Assembly (NCBI GenBank): GCA_017416795.1
Contig: JAFQBD010000018.1
Location: forward strand, 1-64,000
Direction of reading: 5' to 3'
Origin: Bacillota bacterium
Lineage (GTDB): Bacteria > Bacillota > Clostridia > Peptostreptococcales > Anaerovoracaceae
Length of the DNA stretch: 64,000 bases
Shown: in pieces, positions 1 through 8,435 of the stretch
Layout: each line of letters starts with the position of its first letter
Numbering within the stretch: the first letter of the stretch is position 1
Made by a program: the position numbers and the translations under genes
Notes under the pieces: model-generated
The model's input: the letters and a program-made list of their open reading frames with translations, nothing else
Told to the model about the DNA's origin: nothing
The model's database searches: none

Positions 1-2
1 TG

Positions 3-506
3 AAACGTGAAATTTTCGATCCGCTTGGAATGAGCGATACGACGTTCTTTAGTGAGGCGGACCTTACAGACATTGCCATGCCACATAGCAAAGGTCGTGA
101 CAGAGTTATACGCCTTGAAACCACATACCCATATACCAGACAGCATACACCAAGCTCAACTTTGAAATCGACAGCAGCAGACCTCCTCAAATGGGCCGGT
201 AGCCTTTTGCAGCCGGCAGGATTTAGTGATATGTGGATACCGAGAATAGAAGTGCCGGACACAGGCGAGCAGATGGGTCTAGGCTGGTTTATCAGAAAGC
301 AGTATGTTTCGACCGAAACACATGAAGCGGGTGAGAATGAGAAGTCGATATATACATTGGTCGGTCACGAAGGAAGTGACAATGGATTCAGGACCAGCTT
401 TTGGATGTCCCCTGAACTTGGGATCGCGACAGTGCTGCTTTGCAACTTGACAGATGCACCACTGAAGAAGCTTAATAAGAAGCTATTTGAAAAGCTGGTA
501 AAATAA
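3..506 (+). CDS. beta-lactamase-family serine hydrolase, C-terminal part (5' end outside window)
   Basis: The reading frame is already open at the left edge, so this is the last 167 residues of a longer protein; an internal ATG at position 30 is not the true start. The visible part begins with a DPLGMSDT segment, typical of class C beta-lactamase/DD-peptidase-like hydrolases. Near the end is a GHEGSDNGF segment, which matches the HxG box that replaces KTG in this family. The SxxK nucleophile box must lie upstream of the window. Such proteins cleave or remodel D-amino-acid peptides or esters; the substrate cannot be told from this fragment. Family call is confident, function is not. Confidence 0.75.
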   Translation, partial: KREIFDPLGMSDTTFFSEADLTDIAMPHSKGRDRVIRLETTYPYTRQHTPSSTLKSTAADLLKWAGSLLQPAGFSDMWIPRIEVPDTGEQMGLGWFIRKQYVSTETHEAGENEKSIYTLVGHEGSDNGFRTSFWMSPELGIATVLLCNLTDAPLKKLNKKLFEKLVK

Positions 507-509
507 TTA

Positions 510-538
510 TTTCCATGCTGAGGAATAAATGGTAAAAT
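510..538 (+). promoter_or_regulatory. possible promoter for the nuclease-like gene
   Basis: TTTCCA (510-515), a 17-nt spacer and TAAAAT (533-538) preceded by TGG, as in an extended -10. The -35 box is weak. It begins just after the previous stop codon. A GGGAGG ribosome site follows before the ATG at 572. Confidence 0.35.
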
Positions 539-571
539 ATACCAACTAAACAAATAAGGGAGGTTGGGAAA

Positions 572-1351
572 ATGTATTTTAGAAGAAAAGAATTTATTCA
601 GGCATCAAATGGATTGAAGCAACAGATTGTAGACATTGAAAAACAGCTTTCTGCAATCGAGCCGGGAGATATAGTGTGCAGAAAGAGAGGGAACAAAACA
701 TATTATTCTGAGTCCACGGAAACCGGTGAAAAGGGTATCACGCGAAATCAAAAAAGGATTTATGAGTTAGTTCGTCAATTATTTTATGAGAAAGAATTAA
801 AGCTGCTGAAGGATAATAGCAAGGTTCTGGATTATTGTGTCAAACATTATAAGGATATTTCAGATGAAATAATAATAAATGAATTAGAGAAAAGTCATCC
901 TAATATGCCTGCAAAGAAGATCTTGCTTAGTAAAACAGCAGATAAGCAACACGAAGTTTATGAGAAGAATCCATATTATCAAGAAGATTTGAAATATATA
1001 ACAACGAAAGGTGTCGTGCTTAGATCTAAATCGGAACGAGAAATAGGCAATGCCTTAGAGGCGATGAATATTACTTATACAAGTGATGTTCTTATAGACT
1101 GTGGAATGAATAGATATTATGCGGATTTTGTAATCAAGCGCAAGAATGGAAGTAAACTGGTATGGGAACATTTCGGACGAGAACACGATGAACTATATAT
1201 GGCAAAGAACGAGGTGCGTATCAAAGACTATATTTCGATTGGGTTAAGACCATGGGATAACTTGATATGGACATATGATTCGGATATTGAAGATAGTCGC
1301 ACAATAAGAAGAATAATACAGCGTTTCATCATAAGTGACCTTGACCGTTGA
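572..1351 (+). CDS. PD-(D/E)XK nuclease-like hypothetical protein
   Basis: 259 residues, with a GGGAGG ribosome site before the ATG. The N-terminal half is charged and helical, with a short coiled-coil-like stretch at residues 10-30. The C-terminal part (about 145-240) looks like a restriction-endonuclease fold: a conserved helix with SKSERE, then YYADFVIK and later VWEHFGR. These would supply the E, D and second acidic residue of a PD-(D/E)XK site, although the usual lysine is not in its standard place. No partner methylase or mobile-element gene is visible, so a DNA-repair or defence role is only a guess. It has its own weak promoter and is followed by a 392-nt gap. Confidence 0.45.
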   Translation: MYFRRKEFIQASNGLKQQIVDIEKQLSAIEPGDIVCRKRGNKTYYSESTETGEKGITRNQKRIYELVRQLFYEKELKLLKDNSKVLDYCVKHYKDISDEIIINELEKSHPNMPAKKILLSKTADKQHEVYEKNPYYQEDLKYITTKGVVLRSKSEREIGNALEAMNITYTSDVLIDCGMNRYYADFVIKRKNGSKLVWEHFGREHDELYMAKNEVRIKDYISIGLRPWDNLIWTYDSDIEDSRTIRRIIQRFIISDLDR

Positions 1352-1471
1352 GGTTAATGCGTTACGTATCGTTTTTTTGTGCGGCAGTTTAACAGGTTAG
1401 GGTTCGGTAGTTTCTCTATATCGGTAAAGTCATGTTTTTACGGGAGTGATTTTTGAAATATTGGCGTTATC

Positions 1472-1495
1472 AACCTGAAAAACGAGGTTTTTTTT
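1472..1495 (+). terminator. weak intrinsic terminator candidate
   Basis: AACCT (1472-1476) pairs with AGGTT (1485-1489) across an 8-nt loop, and a run of T ends at 1495. The stem is only 5 bp, so efficiency is doubtful. It follows the nuclease-like gene. Confidence 0.35.
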
Positions 1496-1541
1496 CTAAA
1501 ATCAGCTAGTTAGTTTCGTCAATTATAATTAGTCTTAGTGT

Positions 1542-1571
1542 AGCGGGATTTTTAAGTAAAAAGGTCCCGCT
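1542..1571 (+). terminator. GC-rich hairpin, possible terminator
   Basis: AGCGGGA (1542-1548) pairs with TCCCGCT (1565-1571). Only GTTTTAA follows, so it may be a weak terminator or a processing hairpin. Confidence 0.35.
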
Positions 1572-1635
1572 GTTTTAATGGTTATAATAATTCACGAGAC
1601 TTTGCTGTAAAAAGCACAATGAAAAGTTCAAATAT

Positions 1636-1719
1636 GTGATGATTGCTCCCGCTAAATAAACAAAAGGATAGTTATACGAAACTTCAGTTAGTACTCCTAC
1701 ATTTATTTGCAATCATCAC
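1636..1719. repeat. 11-bp perfect inverted repeat with arms 73 nt apart
   Basis: GTGATGATTGC at 1636-1646 is exactly repeated in inverse orientation as GCAATCATCAC at 1709-1719. The right arm covers part of the -35 box of the larC promoter. Two operator half-sites or a long hairpin are both possible. Confidence 0.5.
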
Positions 1720-1735
1720 GTTACTGGTATATAAT
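1707..1735 (+). promoter_or_regulatory. strong sigma-A promoter of larC, probably giving a leaderless mRNA
   Basis: TTGCAA (1707-1712), 17-nt spacer, TATAAT (1730-1735). Transcription should start around 1742, within a few bases of the ATG at 1744. No ribosome site precedes that ATG, so the transcript is probably leaderless. Confidence 0.7.
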
Positions 1736-1743
1736 TAGATGTT

Positions 1744-2481
1744 ATGAAGACGATATATTTTGACTGTAAAAACGGAATAAGCGGTGATATGGTTTTGAAA
1801 GCGCTGATGGATCTTAGCGGTCAGAGAAATGCTATAGAAGAAGCACTGAAAAACGAGCATCTTCACACTCACGATGACCACGACCATCACGACCACCATC
1901 ACGCTCACGGACGCAGCTGGCTCAAGGTCAGAGAGCTGATCGATCACAGCAGTTTCTCGGACGATTCTAAGCAGACAGCTCTCAGCATATATCAGAATAT
2001 CGCTGAGGCAGAGGCGAGCGTCCATGGTGAGACCCTCGAGACCATACACTTCCATGAAGTGGGACGTGATGAAGCTGTCAAGAATGCTCTCGGCATAGGT
2101 ATGGCGCTGGAAATCATAGAGCCACTCGAAATCATGACATCGCCAATATACGATGGAAAGGGCACTGTCGTCTGCAGCCATGGAGAGATACCTGTTCCCG
2201 TACCTGCAGTAATGGCGCTTCGCGCAAAGTGCACATACGACTTCAAAACGGCAGATGTCAATATGGAAATGGTGACCCCGTCTGGGCTTGCAAGCCTAAT
2301 GGGTATCAAGGCAAAGCCTGCCGTCAAAACGCTGCAGCAGATCCTCGAAGATCCACGAGTCAGCATTATTGCTGAAACAGAAGCCAAGGGCAGCAGAGAC
2401 ACCGGTCGAGGTGGACTGCGGGTATACTTGCTCGAAGGCAAATCGGATGACGTGAGTGCGCTTGACAGGAGGGACATATGA
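1744..2481 (+). CDS. larC: LarC N-terminal domain protein (nickel-pincer cofactor nickel insertion, LarC1-type)
   Basis: 245 residues. The start MKTIYFDCKNGISGDM matches the conserved LarC N-terminus, so ATG 1744 is correct although it lacks a ribosome site. A His-rich stretch at about residues 39-56 is typical of LarC and suits nickel binding. In Lactobacillus, LarC chelates Ni into the pyridinium-bis-thiocarboxylate cofactor of lactate racemase. Family members have about 400 residues, either as one protein or as LarC1 and LarC2 joined by a ribosomal frameshift. Here only the first half is present: the next gene, overlapping by 4 nt (ATGA), is SseB and not LarC2. No larA, larB or larE is seen nearby. 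Its activity without the C-terminal half is uncertain. Confidence 0.75.
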   Translation: MKTIYFDCKNGISGDMVLKALMDLSGQRNAIEEALKNEHLHTHDDHDHHDHHHAHGRSWLKVRELIDHSSFSDDSKQTALSIYQNIAEAEASVHGETLETIHFHEVGRDEAVKNALGIGMALEIIEPLEIMTSPIYDGKGTVVCSHGEIPVPVPAVMALRAKCTYDFKTADVNMEMVTPSGLASLMGIKAKPAVKTLQQILEDPRVSIIAETEAKGSRDTGRGGLRVYLLEGKSDDVSALDRRDI

Positions 2482-2927
2482 ATATAACAGATATAAGTCC
2501 GGTTTCTAATCCGGATCTGATAAAAGCAATAAACAAAGCGAAGGAAAATCCTGATCAAATCAATTCCAACAGGATGCTCAACGAAGCAGTGAAAGCCAAG
2601 TATCTGATACCTATCAAGATGGAAAGCACCATCGTGATGGATGGAAATAAAGGATACGGGGATGTGGAAGATGCGAATATAAATTTCGAACTTCTGAAAG
2701 CCAATACCGGTAAGATATATTATCCGGTCTTCACCGATCTGAAGGAACTGCAGAAATGTGCCGTCGATAAGAATCAATCAAGTATGGTAGTTGGCTTTGA
2801 TGATCTGGCTGCACTGCTGCTTCAGCCGATGAATGCGATTGCGGGATTCGTGATAAACCCGATGGGCGACAATATTTGCTTTAGTACACAGATGATCGCC
2901 GCAATGAAAAAGGATATGGAAAAATAA
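2478..2927 (+). CDS. SseB family protein
   Basis: 149 residues, starting inside the stop codon of larC (ATGA) with AGGAGG upstream, so the two are translationally coupled. The layout is that of the SseB N-terminal domain: a helical start, then a segment with AKYLIPIKME, then YPVFTDLKEL, and a final helix with MGDNICFSTQMI. SseB-type proteins are small soluble proteins of poorly known role, named after an enhancer of serine sensitivity. No signal peptide. It stands just before valS and probably shares its transcript. Confidence 0.7.
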   Translation: MNITDISPVSNPDLIKAINKAKENPDQINSNRMLNEAVKAKYLIPIKMESTIVMDGNKGYGDVEDANINFELLKANTGKIYYPVFTDLKELQKCAVDKNQSSMVVGFDDLAALLLQPMNAIAGFVINPMGDNICFSTQMIAAMKKDMEK

Positions 2928-2947
2928 TTTTAAGGAGAATGATACAC

Positions 2948-5653
2948 ATGACTATCGAGAAGAATTTAGCGAAGACATATGATCCGAAAGATTTCGAAGA
3001 TCGTATATATGAAATGTGGGAAACCAGCGGAGCTTTCAGAGCAGAAGCTGACCCCGATAAGAAGCCGTTTACTATCGTGATGCCGCCTCCAAATATCACA
3101 GGCCAGCTTCACATGGGACATGCTCTTGACCAGACATTACAGGATGTACTCACAAGATTCAAGAGACTTCAGGGCTACAGCGCACTTTGGCTGCCGGGCT
3201 CAGACCATGCATCCATCGCTACTGAAGTTAAAGTAGTTGACAGGATCAGACAGGAAGAAGGACTGGAAAAAGAAGATCTGGGAAGAGAAGAATTCCTTAA
3301 GCGTGCATGGGCATGGAAGGAAGAATTCGGCGGCAAGATCACTAAGCAGTGCCGTAAGCTGGGTGACTCATGCGACTGGTCCAGAGAAAGATTCACTATG
3401 GATGAAGGCTGCAACAAGGCAGTAAACCACTTCTTCGTTAAGCTTTACGAAAAGGGTCTCATCTACAGAGGAAACAGACTGATCAACTGGTGTCCTGAAT
3501 GCGGAACATCCCTGTCAGACGCAGAAGTTGAACACGAAGATAAGAACGGTATGTACTGGTACTTCAGATACCCTGCAGCAGATGGCGGTGAAGGCGTAGT
3601 TGTTGCTACATCAAGACCTGAAACTATCTTTGCAGACGTGGCTATCGCAGTACATCCTGAAGACGACAGATACAAGGATCTGGTAGGAAAGAAAGTACTG
3701 ATCCCTCTGCTGAACAAGGAAATCCCTGTTATCGCAGACACATATCCTGATCCTGAAAAGGGTACAGGTGCAGTAAAGATCACTCCTGCTCATGACCCTA
3801 ACGACTTCGAAGTTGGAGCAAGACATAATCTGGGAACACCTACATGCATCGATTTCGAAGCTAAGATGACTGCAGCTGCAGGCAAGTATGAAGGTATGGA
3901 CAGATACGAATGTCGTAAGGCATGGGTAGCTGACCTGGAAGCAGCAGGATATCTTGTTAAGACAGAAGAAAAAGTCATCCCTGTAGGCGAATGCTACAGA
4001 TGCCATACAGTAGTTGAACCAATGCTTTCAGACCAGTGGTTCGTTAAGATGGAAGATCTGGCTAAGCCTGCTATCGAAGCAGCTAAGGCAGGAGATCTGG
4101 AACACGTTCCTGAAAGATTCGAGAAGATATACCTCCACTGGCTGGAAGAAATCAGAGACTGGTGTATCTCAAGACAGCTGTGGTGGGGACACAGAATACC
4201 TGCATATTACTGCGACGATTGCGGAGAGCTTATGGTAGCAGAAGAAGCACCGCTCAGCTGCAGCAAGTGCGGAAGCAAGAACATCAGACAGGACGAAGAC
4301 GTTCTCGATACTTGGTTCTCATCAGCACTCTGGCCGTTCTCAACTCTCGGATGGCCTGAAGAAACAGAAGATCTGAAGTATTTCTATCCTACAGACGTTC
4401 TCGTAACAGGATACGACATCATCTTCTTCTGGGTAGTAAGAATGGTATTCTCAGCTCTCGAAACTACAGGCAAGACACCGTTCAAGTACGTTTATGTACA
4501 CGGTCTTGTTAGAGACGCACAGGGAAGAAAGATGTCCAAGTCACTGGGCAACGGAATCGATCCGCTGGAAATCATCGACCAGTACGGTGCAGACGCACTG
4601 AGATTCATGCTGACAACAGGCATCACACCTGGTAACGATATGAGATTCAAGACAGACAAGCTTGAATCATCAAGAAACTTTGCAAACAAGTTATGGAATG
4701 CATCAAGATTCACTATCATGAATCTGCAGGACGAAGAAGGAAACTTCAAGCCTATGGCAGATCTGTCAGACCTCAATGCAGCAGCACTGAAGGATGAAGA
4801 TAAGTGGATCATCTCAAGAGTGAACGATGCAGTAAAATATATCACAAACACACTGGAAAAATTCGATCTGGCACTGGCAGGACAGAGAGCTTACGATCTG
4901 ATCTGGAATGAATACTGTGACTGGTATATCGAAATCGTTAAGGGAAGACTTTACGGTGAAGATGAAGAAGATAAGAAGGTGGCAAGAGCCGTTCTCGTTA
5001 AGGTCCTCAAGGACATGCTGAGACTGCTCCACCCATTCATGCCATATATCACAGAAGAAATCTGGGCATACCTGCCTGCAGGAGAAATCAAGGCTGATAA
5101 CCCTGAAAACTTCCTGATCAAAGAAAACTGGCCACTTTACGATGAAGCACTGACTTTCGAAGCTGAAGCAGAAAAGATCGAAATGGCAATGGCTATCATC
5201 AGAAGCATCAGAAACATTAGAGCAGAAGCAGATGCTGCACCAAGCAAGAAGCTGACTGCAGTTATCCTCAGCGCAGAAGGTAAGGAAGAAGTAGTTAAGT
5301 CAGCAGAAAGACACGTTAAAAAGCTGGCCAACATCACTGATATCACATTCATCGCAGATAAGGCGGATGTTCCTGAAGAAGTAATGTCAGCCGTAGTTGC
5401 AGGCGCTGAAGTATTCATTCCGCTTGATGACATCATGGACTATGAAGCAGAATACGACAGACTGACTAAGGAAAAGAAAAAGCTGGAAGGCGAAGTTAAG
5501 AGAGTAGTTGGCAAGCTGTCAAACGAAGGCTTCGTAAGCAAGGCTCCTGAAAAAGTCATCAACGAAGAAAAGGCTAAGCAGGTAAAATACGAAGAAATGC
5601 TGGCTAAGGTAATAGACCGTCTGGCAATCGTAGAAAAGAAGGTTGGCAAATAA
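2948..5653 (+). CDS. valS: valine--tRNA ligase
   Basis: 901 residues, the usual size. Start chosen at 2948 because AAGGAG (2932-2937) is 10 nt away; the in-frame ATG at 2939 is only 1 nt from it. Class I signatures are present: PNITGQLHMGHALD (HIGH box) near residue 45 and KMSKSLGN near residue 530. Between them are the editing (CP1) domain and two Cys pairs (CPEC and a CDDC/CSKC zinc-like set). The C-terminus is a long coiled coil (about 840-901), as expected for ValRS. It charges tRNA-Val in the cytoplasm. No T-box leader fits in the 20-nt gap upstream. Its codon use is more biased than that of its neighbours (mostly GAA, CTG, AGA), typical of a highly expressed gene. Confidence 0.97.
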   Translation: MTIEKNLAKTYDPKDFEDRIYEMWETSGAFRAEADPDKKPFTIVMPPPNITGQLHMGHALDQTLQDVLTRFKRLQGYSALWLPGSDHASIATEVKVVDRIRQEEGLEKEDLGREEFLKRAWAWKEEFGGKITKQCRKLGDSCDWSRERFTMDEGCNKAVNHFFVKLYEKGLIYRGNRLINWCPECGTSLSDAEVEHEDKNGMYWYFRYPAADGGEGVVVATSRPETIFADVAIAVHPEDDRYKDLVGKKVLIPLLNKEIPVIADTYPDPEKGTGAVKITPAHDPNDFEVGARHNLGTPTCIDFEAKMTAAAGKYEGMDRYECRKAWVADLEAAGYLVKTEEKVIPVGECYRCHTVVEPMLSDQWFVKMEDLAKPAIEAAKAGDLEHVPERFEKIYLHWLEEIRDWCISRQLWWGHRIPAYYCDDCGELMVAEEAPLSCSKCGSKNIRQDEDVLDTWFSSALWPFSTLGWPEETEDLKYFYPTDVLVTGYDIIFFWVVRMVFSALETTGKTPFKYVYVHGLVRDAQGRKMSKSLGNGIDPLEIIDQYGADALRFMLTTGITPGNDMRFKTDKLESSRNFANKLWNASRFTIMNLQDEEGNFKPMADLSDLNAAALKDEDKWIISRVNDAVKYITNTLEKFDLALAGQRAYDLIWNEYCDWYIEIVKGRLYGEDEEDKKVARAVLVKVLKDMLRLLHPFMPYITEEIWAYLPAGEIKADNPENFLIKENWPLYDEALTFEAEAEKIEMAMAIIRSIRNIRAEADAAPSKKLTAVILSAEGKEEVVKSAERHVKKLANITDITFIADKADVPEEVMSAVVAGAEVFIPLDDIMDYEAEYDRLTKEKKKLEGEVKRVVGKLSNEGFVSKAPEKVINEEKAKQVKYEEMLAKVIDRLAIVEKKVGK

Positions 5654-5677
5654 ACTCGTAAACAGATGGAGACCAAT

Positions 5678-6979
5678 ATGAATGCAATAGACAAGATCCA
5701 TCAATTCAATAGATTCGGAAGCCGTTTGGGGCTTGAACGCATGACCGTACTCCTCGACAAATTGGGAAATCCTCACGAGGATCTTGATGTCATCCACGTG
5801 GCAGGCACCAACGGCAAAGGTTCCGTATGCAAATACCTGGAAGAGGGACTTTCGGCCTGCGGTTATCGCGTAGGCCTCTACACATCTCCTTTCATAGAAA
5901 GGTTCAATGAGCGCATCCGCTTAGGAGGTCAGGATATCTCCGATGAAGATCTGCAAAGCTTCACGGATCGCGTCCTTAAGGCTTCTGATGAGATGGTAGC
6001 AGAAGGGCTCGATTCTCCGACAGAGTTTGAAGTTGTGACGGCTATCGCCTTCCTCTATTTCAAAGAAAAAGGTGCAGATATCACAGTGCTTGAAGTGGGG
6101 CTTGGCGGCAGCGGAGACTCGACAAACGTAGTAAAGAAACCGCTGGCATGTGCCATAACATCCATTTCATTTGATCATATGGATAGATTGGGAAATACCC
6201 TTGCTGAGATCGCTGTCAATAAGGCGGGAATCATCAAAGAAGGCGTTCCTGTCGTATCAAATGTACCTGAGAGGGAAGCTGCACAGGTCATTGCCAGAAC
6301 AGCATACGAGAAAGACAGTAAGCTGTATGATATCTCCAAGAACAAGTTCATGATTTTTGATGAAACACCGTTTTCGCAAAAAGTCAGCATGGAAGTTCTG
6401 GGAACAGATTACAGCGACATAGAAATTTCTATGACAGGCAGCCATCAAGGAGAAAACCTGAAGACAGCCCTGACTATCATAGAGATATTGAGAAAAGAAC
6501 GAAAGATAAAGATAGAGCGCAGCAAGCTGTACGAAGGCCTTAAGAAAGCTGCTCAGCCGGGCAGGTTCGAGGTGCTTGCAGAAGACCCTATGGTCATCAT
6601 CGACGGAGCCCATAACGAAGCGGGCGCCCGCGCTTTGCATGATACGGCGAATAAGTATTTCGAAGGACAGAGGATAATGCTGGTGACCGGTATGCTGGCA
6701 GATAAACAAATCGATGATATCCTCAAATACTTTTCACAAATAACTGATAAAATGATAATAACCGAGCCCGACAATCCACGAAAACTGACAGTGGATCAGC
6801 TCAGTGAAACACTTAATAAAATGGGAATAGAGCCTTTGGAGGCGAAGACGGCGAGAGAGGCTGTCGAGCTTGCAGAGAGTATGAAGGATGAGTACGATAT
6901 GATACTCTTCGCAGGATCGCTGTACCTTATAGGTGATGTAAGGAGGATAGTGAGAAATGAATGGGGAAAAGGAAACTAG
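5678..6979 (+). CDS. folC: folylpolyglutamate synthase / dihydrofolate synthase
   Basis: 433 residues of the Mur-ligase superfamily. It adds glutamate to dihydropteroate and folates. Motifs seen: the P-loop AGTNGKGSVCKYL near residue 42, YTSPFIERFNERI, a metal-binding SFDHMDRLG segment near 165, and DGAHNEAGA near residue 310. Start at 5678 because GGAG (5668-5671) lies 6 nt before it; the ATG at 5666 has no ribosome site. It follows valS by 24 nt, a very common Firmicute pair, and overlaps the next gene by 23 nt. The size is normal and nothing is odd. Confidence 0.93.
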   Translation: MNAIDKIHQFNRFGSRLGLERMTVLLDKLGNPHEDLDVIHVAGTNGKGSVCKYLEEGLSACGYRVGLYTSPFIERFNERIRLGGQDISDEDLQSFTDRVLKASDEMVAEGLDSPTEFEVVTAIAFLYFKEKGADITVLEVGLGGSGDSTNVVKKPLACAITSISFDHMDRLGNTLAEIAVNKAGIIKEGVPVVSNVPEREAAQVIARTAYEKDSKLYDISKNKFMIFDETPFSQKVSMEVLGTDYSDIEISMTGSHQGENLKTALTIIEILRKERKIKIERSKLYEGLKKAAQPGRFEVLAEDPMVIIDGAHNEAGARALHDTANKYFEGQRIMLVTGMLADKQIDDILKYFSQITDKMIITEPDNPRKLTVDQLSETLNKMGIEPLEAKTAREAVELAESMKDEYDMILFAGSLYLIGDVRRIVRNEWGKGN

Positions 6980-7898
6980 CAACAAAAAGAAGAACAAAAT
7001 ACTGCTGTACTACAACGCATATTCAGGCAGCGGTGTATTCAAGAACAACCTGGACCACATAGTCGAGAGGATCCAGAACGCGGGATTTCAGACGATCCCG
7101 GTGAGGGCGTCTAAGGGACTGGTCATCGATGATGTGCTGGCAAACATCGATCAGGATGAGTTCAGCAGGATCATCGTAGCAGGTGGAGACGGCACGGTAA
7201 ATCTCTGCGTCAACGCTATGATAAAACATGATATCCATCTGCCGCTTGGCATACTTCCGGCAGGGACTGCCAACGATTTCGCGTATTATTTCGAGCTGCC
7301 GTCAGATATCGACTATCAGCTGGACATAGCCCTCGGCAATAAGACTACAAGGGCTGACGTGGGTGAAGTCAACGGAAGGAATTTCGTCAATGTAGCAGCT
7401 CTCGGTGCGCTGATAGATGTCAGCCAGAAGACAGATCCTAACCTGAAGAATGCCATAGGAGTATTGGCATATTATCTCAAGGCGCTTACCGAAATACCGC
7501 AGCTTCATGCTATACCTGTTAAATTGACGACTCCGGAAGCTGTACACTTCGAAGACATATATTTCATGGTCGTGATGAACGGTGAATCTGCCGGCGGATT
7601 CAGGAAGTTGTCGCCGCAATCATCGATGAACGACGGTAAGCTGGATGTTATCGCATTCCGCAAGATGCCGATACTGGAACTTGGACCGCTTCTCTTCGAA
7701 GTAGTAAACGGCAGACATCCTAACAATAAGAATGTGTTGTTTTTCCAGACGGATGAGCTGACCATAGAATCCAATGAAGATATCAGCACCGATATCGACG
7801 GAGAACACGGCGAAAAACTGCCGCTCCACTTCAAAGTACTTAATGAGAGATTGGAAGTGTTCGTATCTGAACAGAACTGGACATACGACGAAGATTAG
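6957..7898 (+). CDS. diacylglycerol kinase-family lipid kinase (YegS/BmrU type)
   Basis: 313 residues. The catalytic signature GGDGTVN is near residue 80, followed by LPAGTANDFA, which binds nucleotide in this fold; the C-terminal beta-sandwich contains DGKLDV. The N-terminus is a short basic tail before the first strand KILLYYNAYSGSG. Relatives phosphorylate diacylglycerol or other lipids and help recycle the lipid released in lipoteichoic acid synthesis; here the substrate is unknown. The start lies inside the end of folC and has AAGGAGG upstream, so the two are one operon. Confidence 0.85.
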   Translation: MNGEKETSNKKKNKILLYYNAYSGSGVFKNNLDHIVERIQNAGFQTIPVRASKGLVIDDVLANIDQDEFSRIIVAGGDGTVNLCVNAMIKHDIHLPLGILPAGTANDFAYYFELPSDIDYQLDIALGNKTTRADVGEVNGRNFVNVAALGALIDVSQKTDPNLKNAIGVLAYYLKALTEIPQLHAIPVKLTTPEAVHFEDIYFMVVMNGESAGGFRKLSPQSSMNDGKLDVIAFRKMPILELGPLLFEVVNGRHPNNKNVLFFQTDELTIESNEDISTDIDGEHGEKLPLHFKVLNERLEVFVSEQNWTYDED

Positions 7899-7909
7899 GA
7901 GAGGATAGT

Positions 7910-8350
7910 ATGATAAATTTCAAAATATCAGTAACAGAAGATTACGAGAAATTAGTACCGTTTTTCATCGAAAACGAGCTTGAGTTTTCGGAAGAAGAAC
8001 CGGTGCCTACCGATCTGGTCAAGTGCTGGGAAATAACTGACGGAGATGGTAAGCTGATCGGCGGTTTCGTGCTGGCTAAGCGCGAAGGTGAATTCATCGT
8101 GGACGGCATAGCCATAGATCCCGAATACCGTAAGTTCAAGCTGGGAAAGGCACTCCTGGAGAGAGGTGTAGAAGAAGCTCTTAAGAGAGGTGCAAAGCGC
8201 ATCTATCTCGTAGCAAGGGCTCCGGGATTTTTCAGAAAGTACGGCTTCGAGGCTATATCAAGAGAAGAGTCTCCTGACTTTTTCGAATGCCTTACATGTC
8301 CGCAGTATCAGGTGAGCTGCTTCCCTGAAGTCATGAAACTGGAGCTGTAG
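7910..8350 (+). CDS. GNAT-family N-acetyltransferase
   Basis: 146 residues with AGGAG before the ATG. The GNAT core is clear: a central strand with FIVDGIAIDPEYRKFKLG, where the pyrophosphate-binding loop is the variant KFKLGKALL, and the C-terminal GFFRKYGFEAI typical of acyl-CoA acetyltransferases. The substrate cannot be deduced. It starts 12 nt after the lipid kinase and looks like the last gene of the valS-folC operon, because a terminator-like hairpin follows. Confidence 0.75.
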   Translation: MINFKISVTEDYEKLVPFFIENELEFSEEEPVPTDLVKCWEITDGDGKLIGGFVLAKREGEFIVDGIAIDPEYRKFKLGKALLERGVEEALKRGAKRIYLVARAPGFFRKYGFEAISREESPDFFECLTCPQYQVSCFPEVMKLEL

Positions 8351-8380
8351 AGAATAAGACAGAAACTTAATAACAGACAT

Positions 8381-8434
8381 AAAACCCCTTTGCATAAGCA
8401 TATATTCTACGAGAATGCTGTGAGGGGGTTTTTT
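8381..8434 (+). terminator. terminator-like hairpin whose 3' arm is the ribosome site of the next gene
   Basis: AAAACCCC (8381-8388) pairs with GGGGTTTT (8425-8432), followed by T to 8434. An inner hairpin is ATTCT (8404-8408)/AGAAT (8412-8416) with loop ACG. The GAGGGGG at 8422-8428 is also a near-perfect ribosome site for the ATG at 8436, so folding would both stop transcription and hide the site. Confidence 0.6.
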
Positions 8435-8435
8435 G

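Larger units (their letters stand above)
1352..1743. other. intergenic region, 392 nt
   Basis: The longest stretch without a protein gene. It holds a weak terminator-like hairpin with eight T residues (1472-1495), a second GC-rich hairpin (1542-1571), an 11-bp perfect inverted repeat with distant arms (1636-1646 and 1709-1719), and a strong promoter next to the following gene. No RNA gene, riboswitch or convincing small coding frame was recognised. Confidence 0.6.

Noticed and set aside
1992-2777. Antisense protein gene opposite larC-SseB
   Set aside because: A long open frame on the - strand, but with no ribosome site and no family resemblance; the + strand genes explain the region.
2482-2927. 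A frameshifted LarC2 continuing larC
   Set aside because: The gene after larC matches SseB, and the other frames here show no LarC C-terminal sequence.
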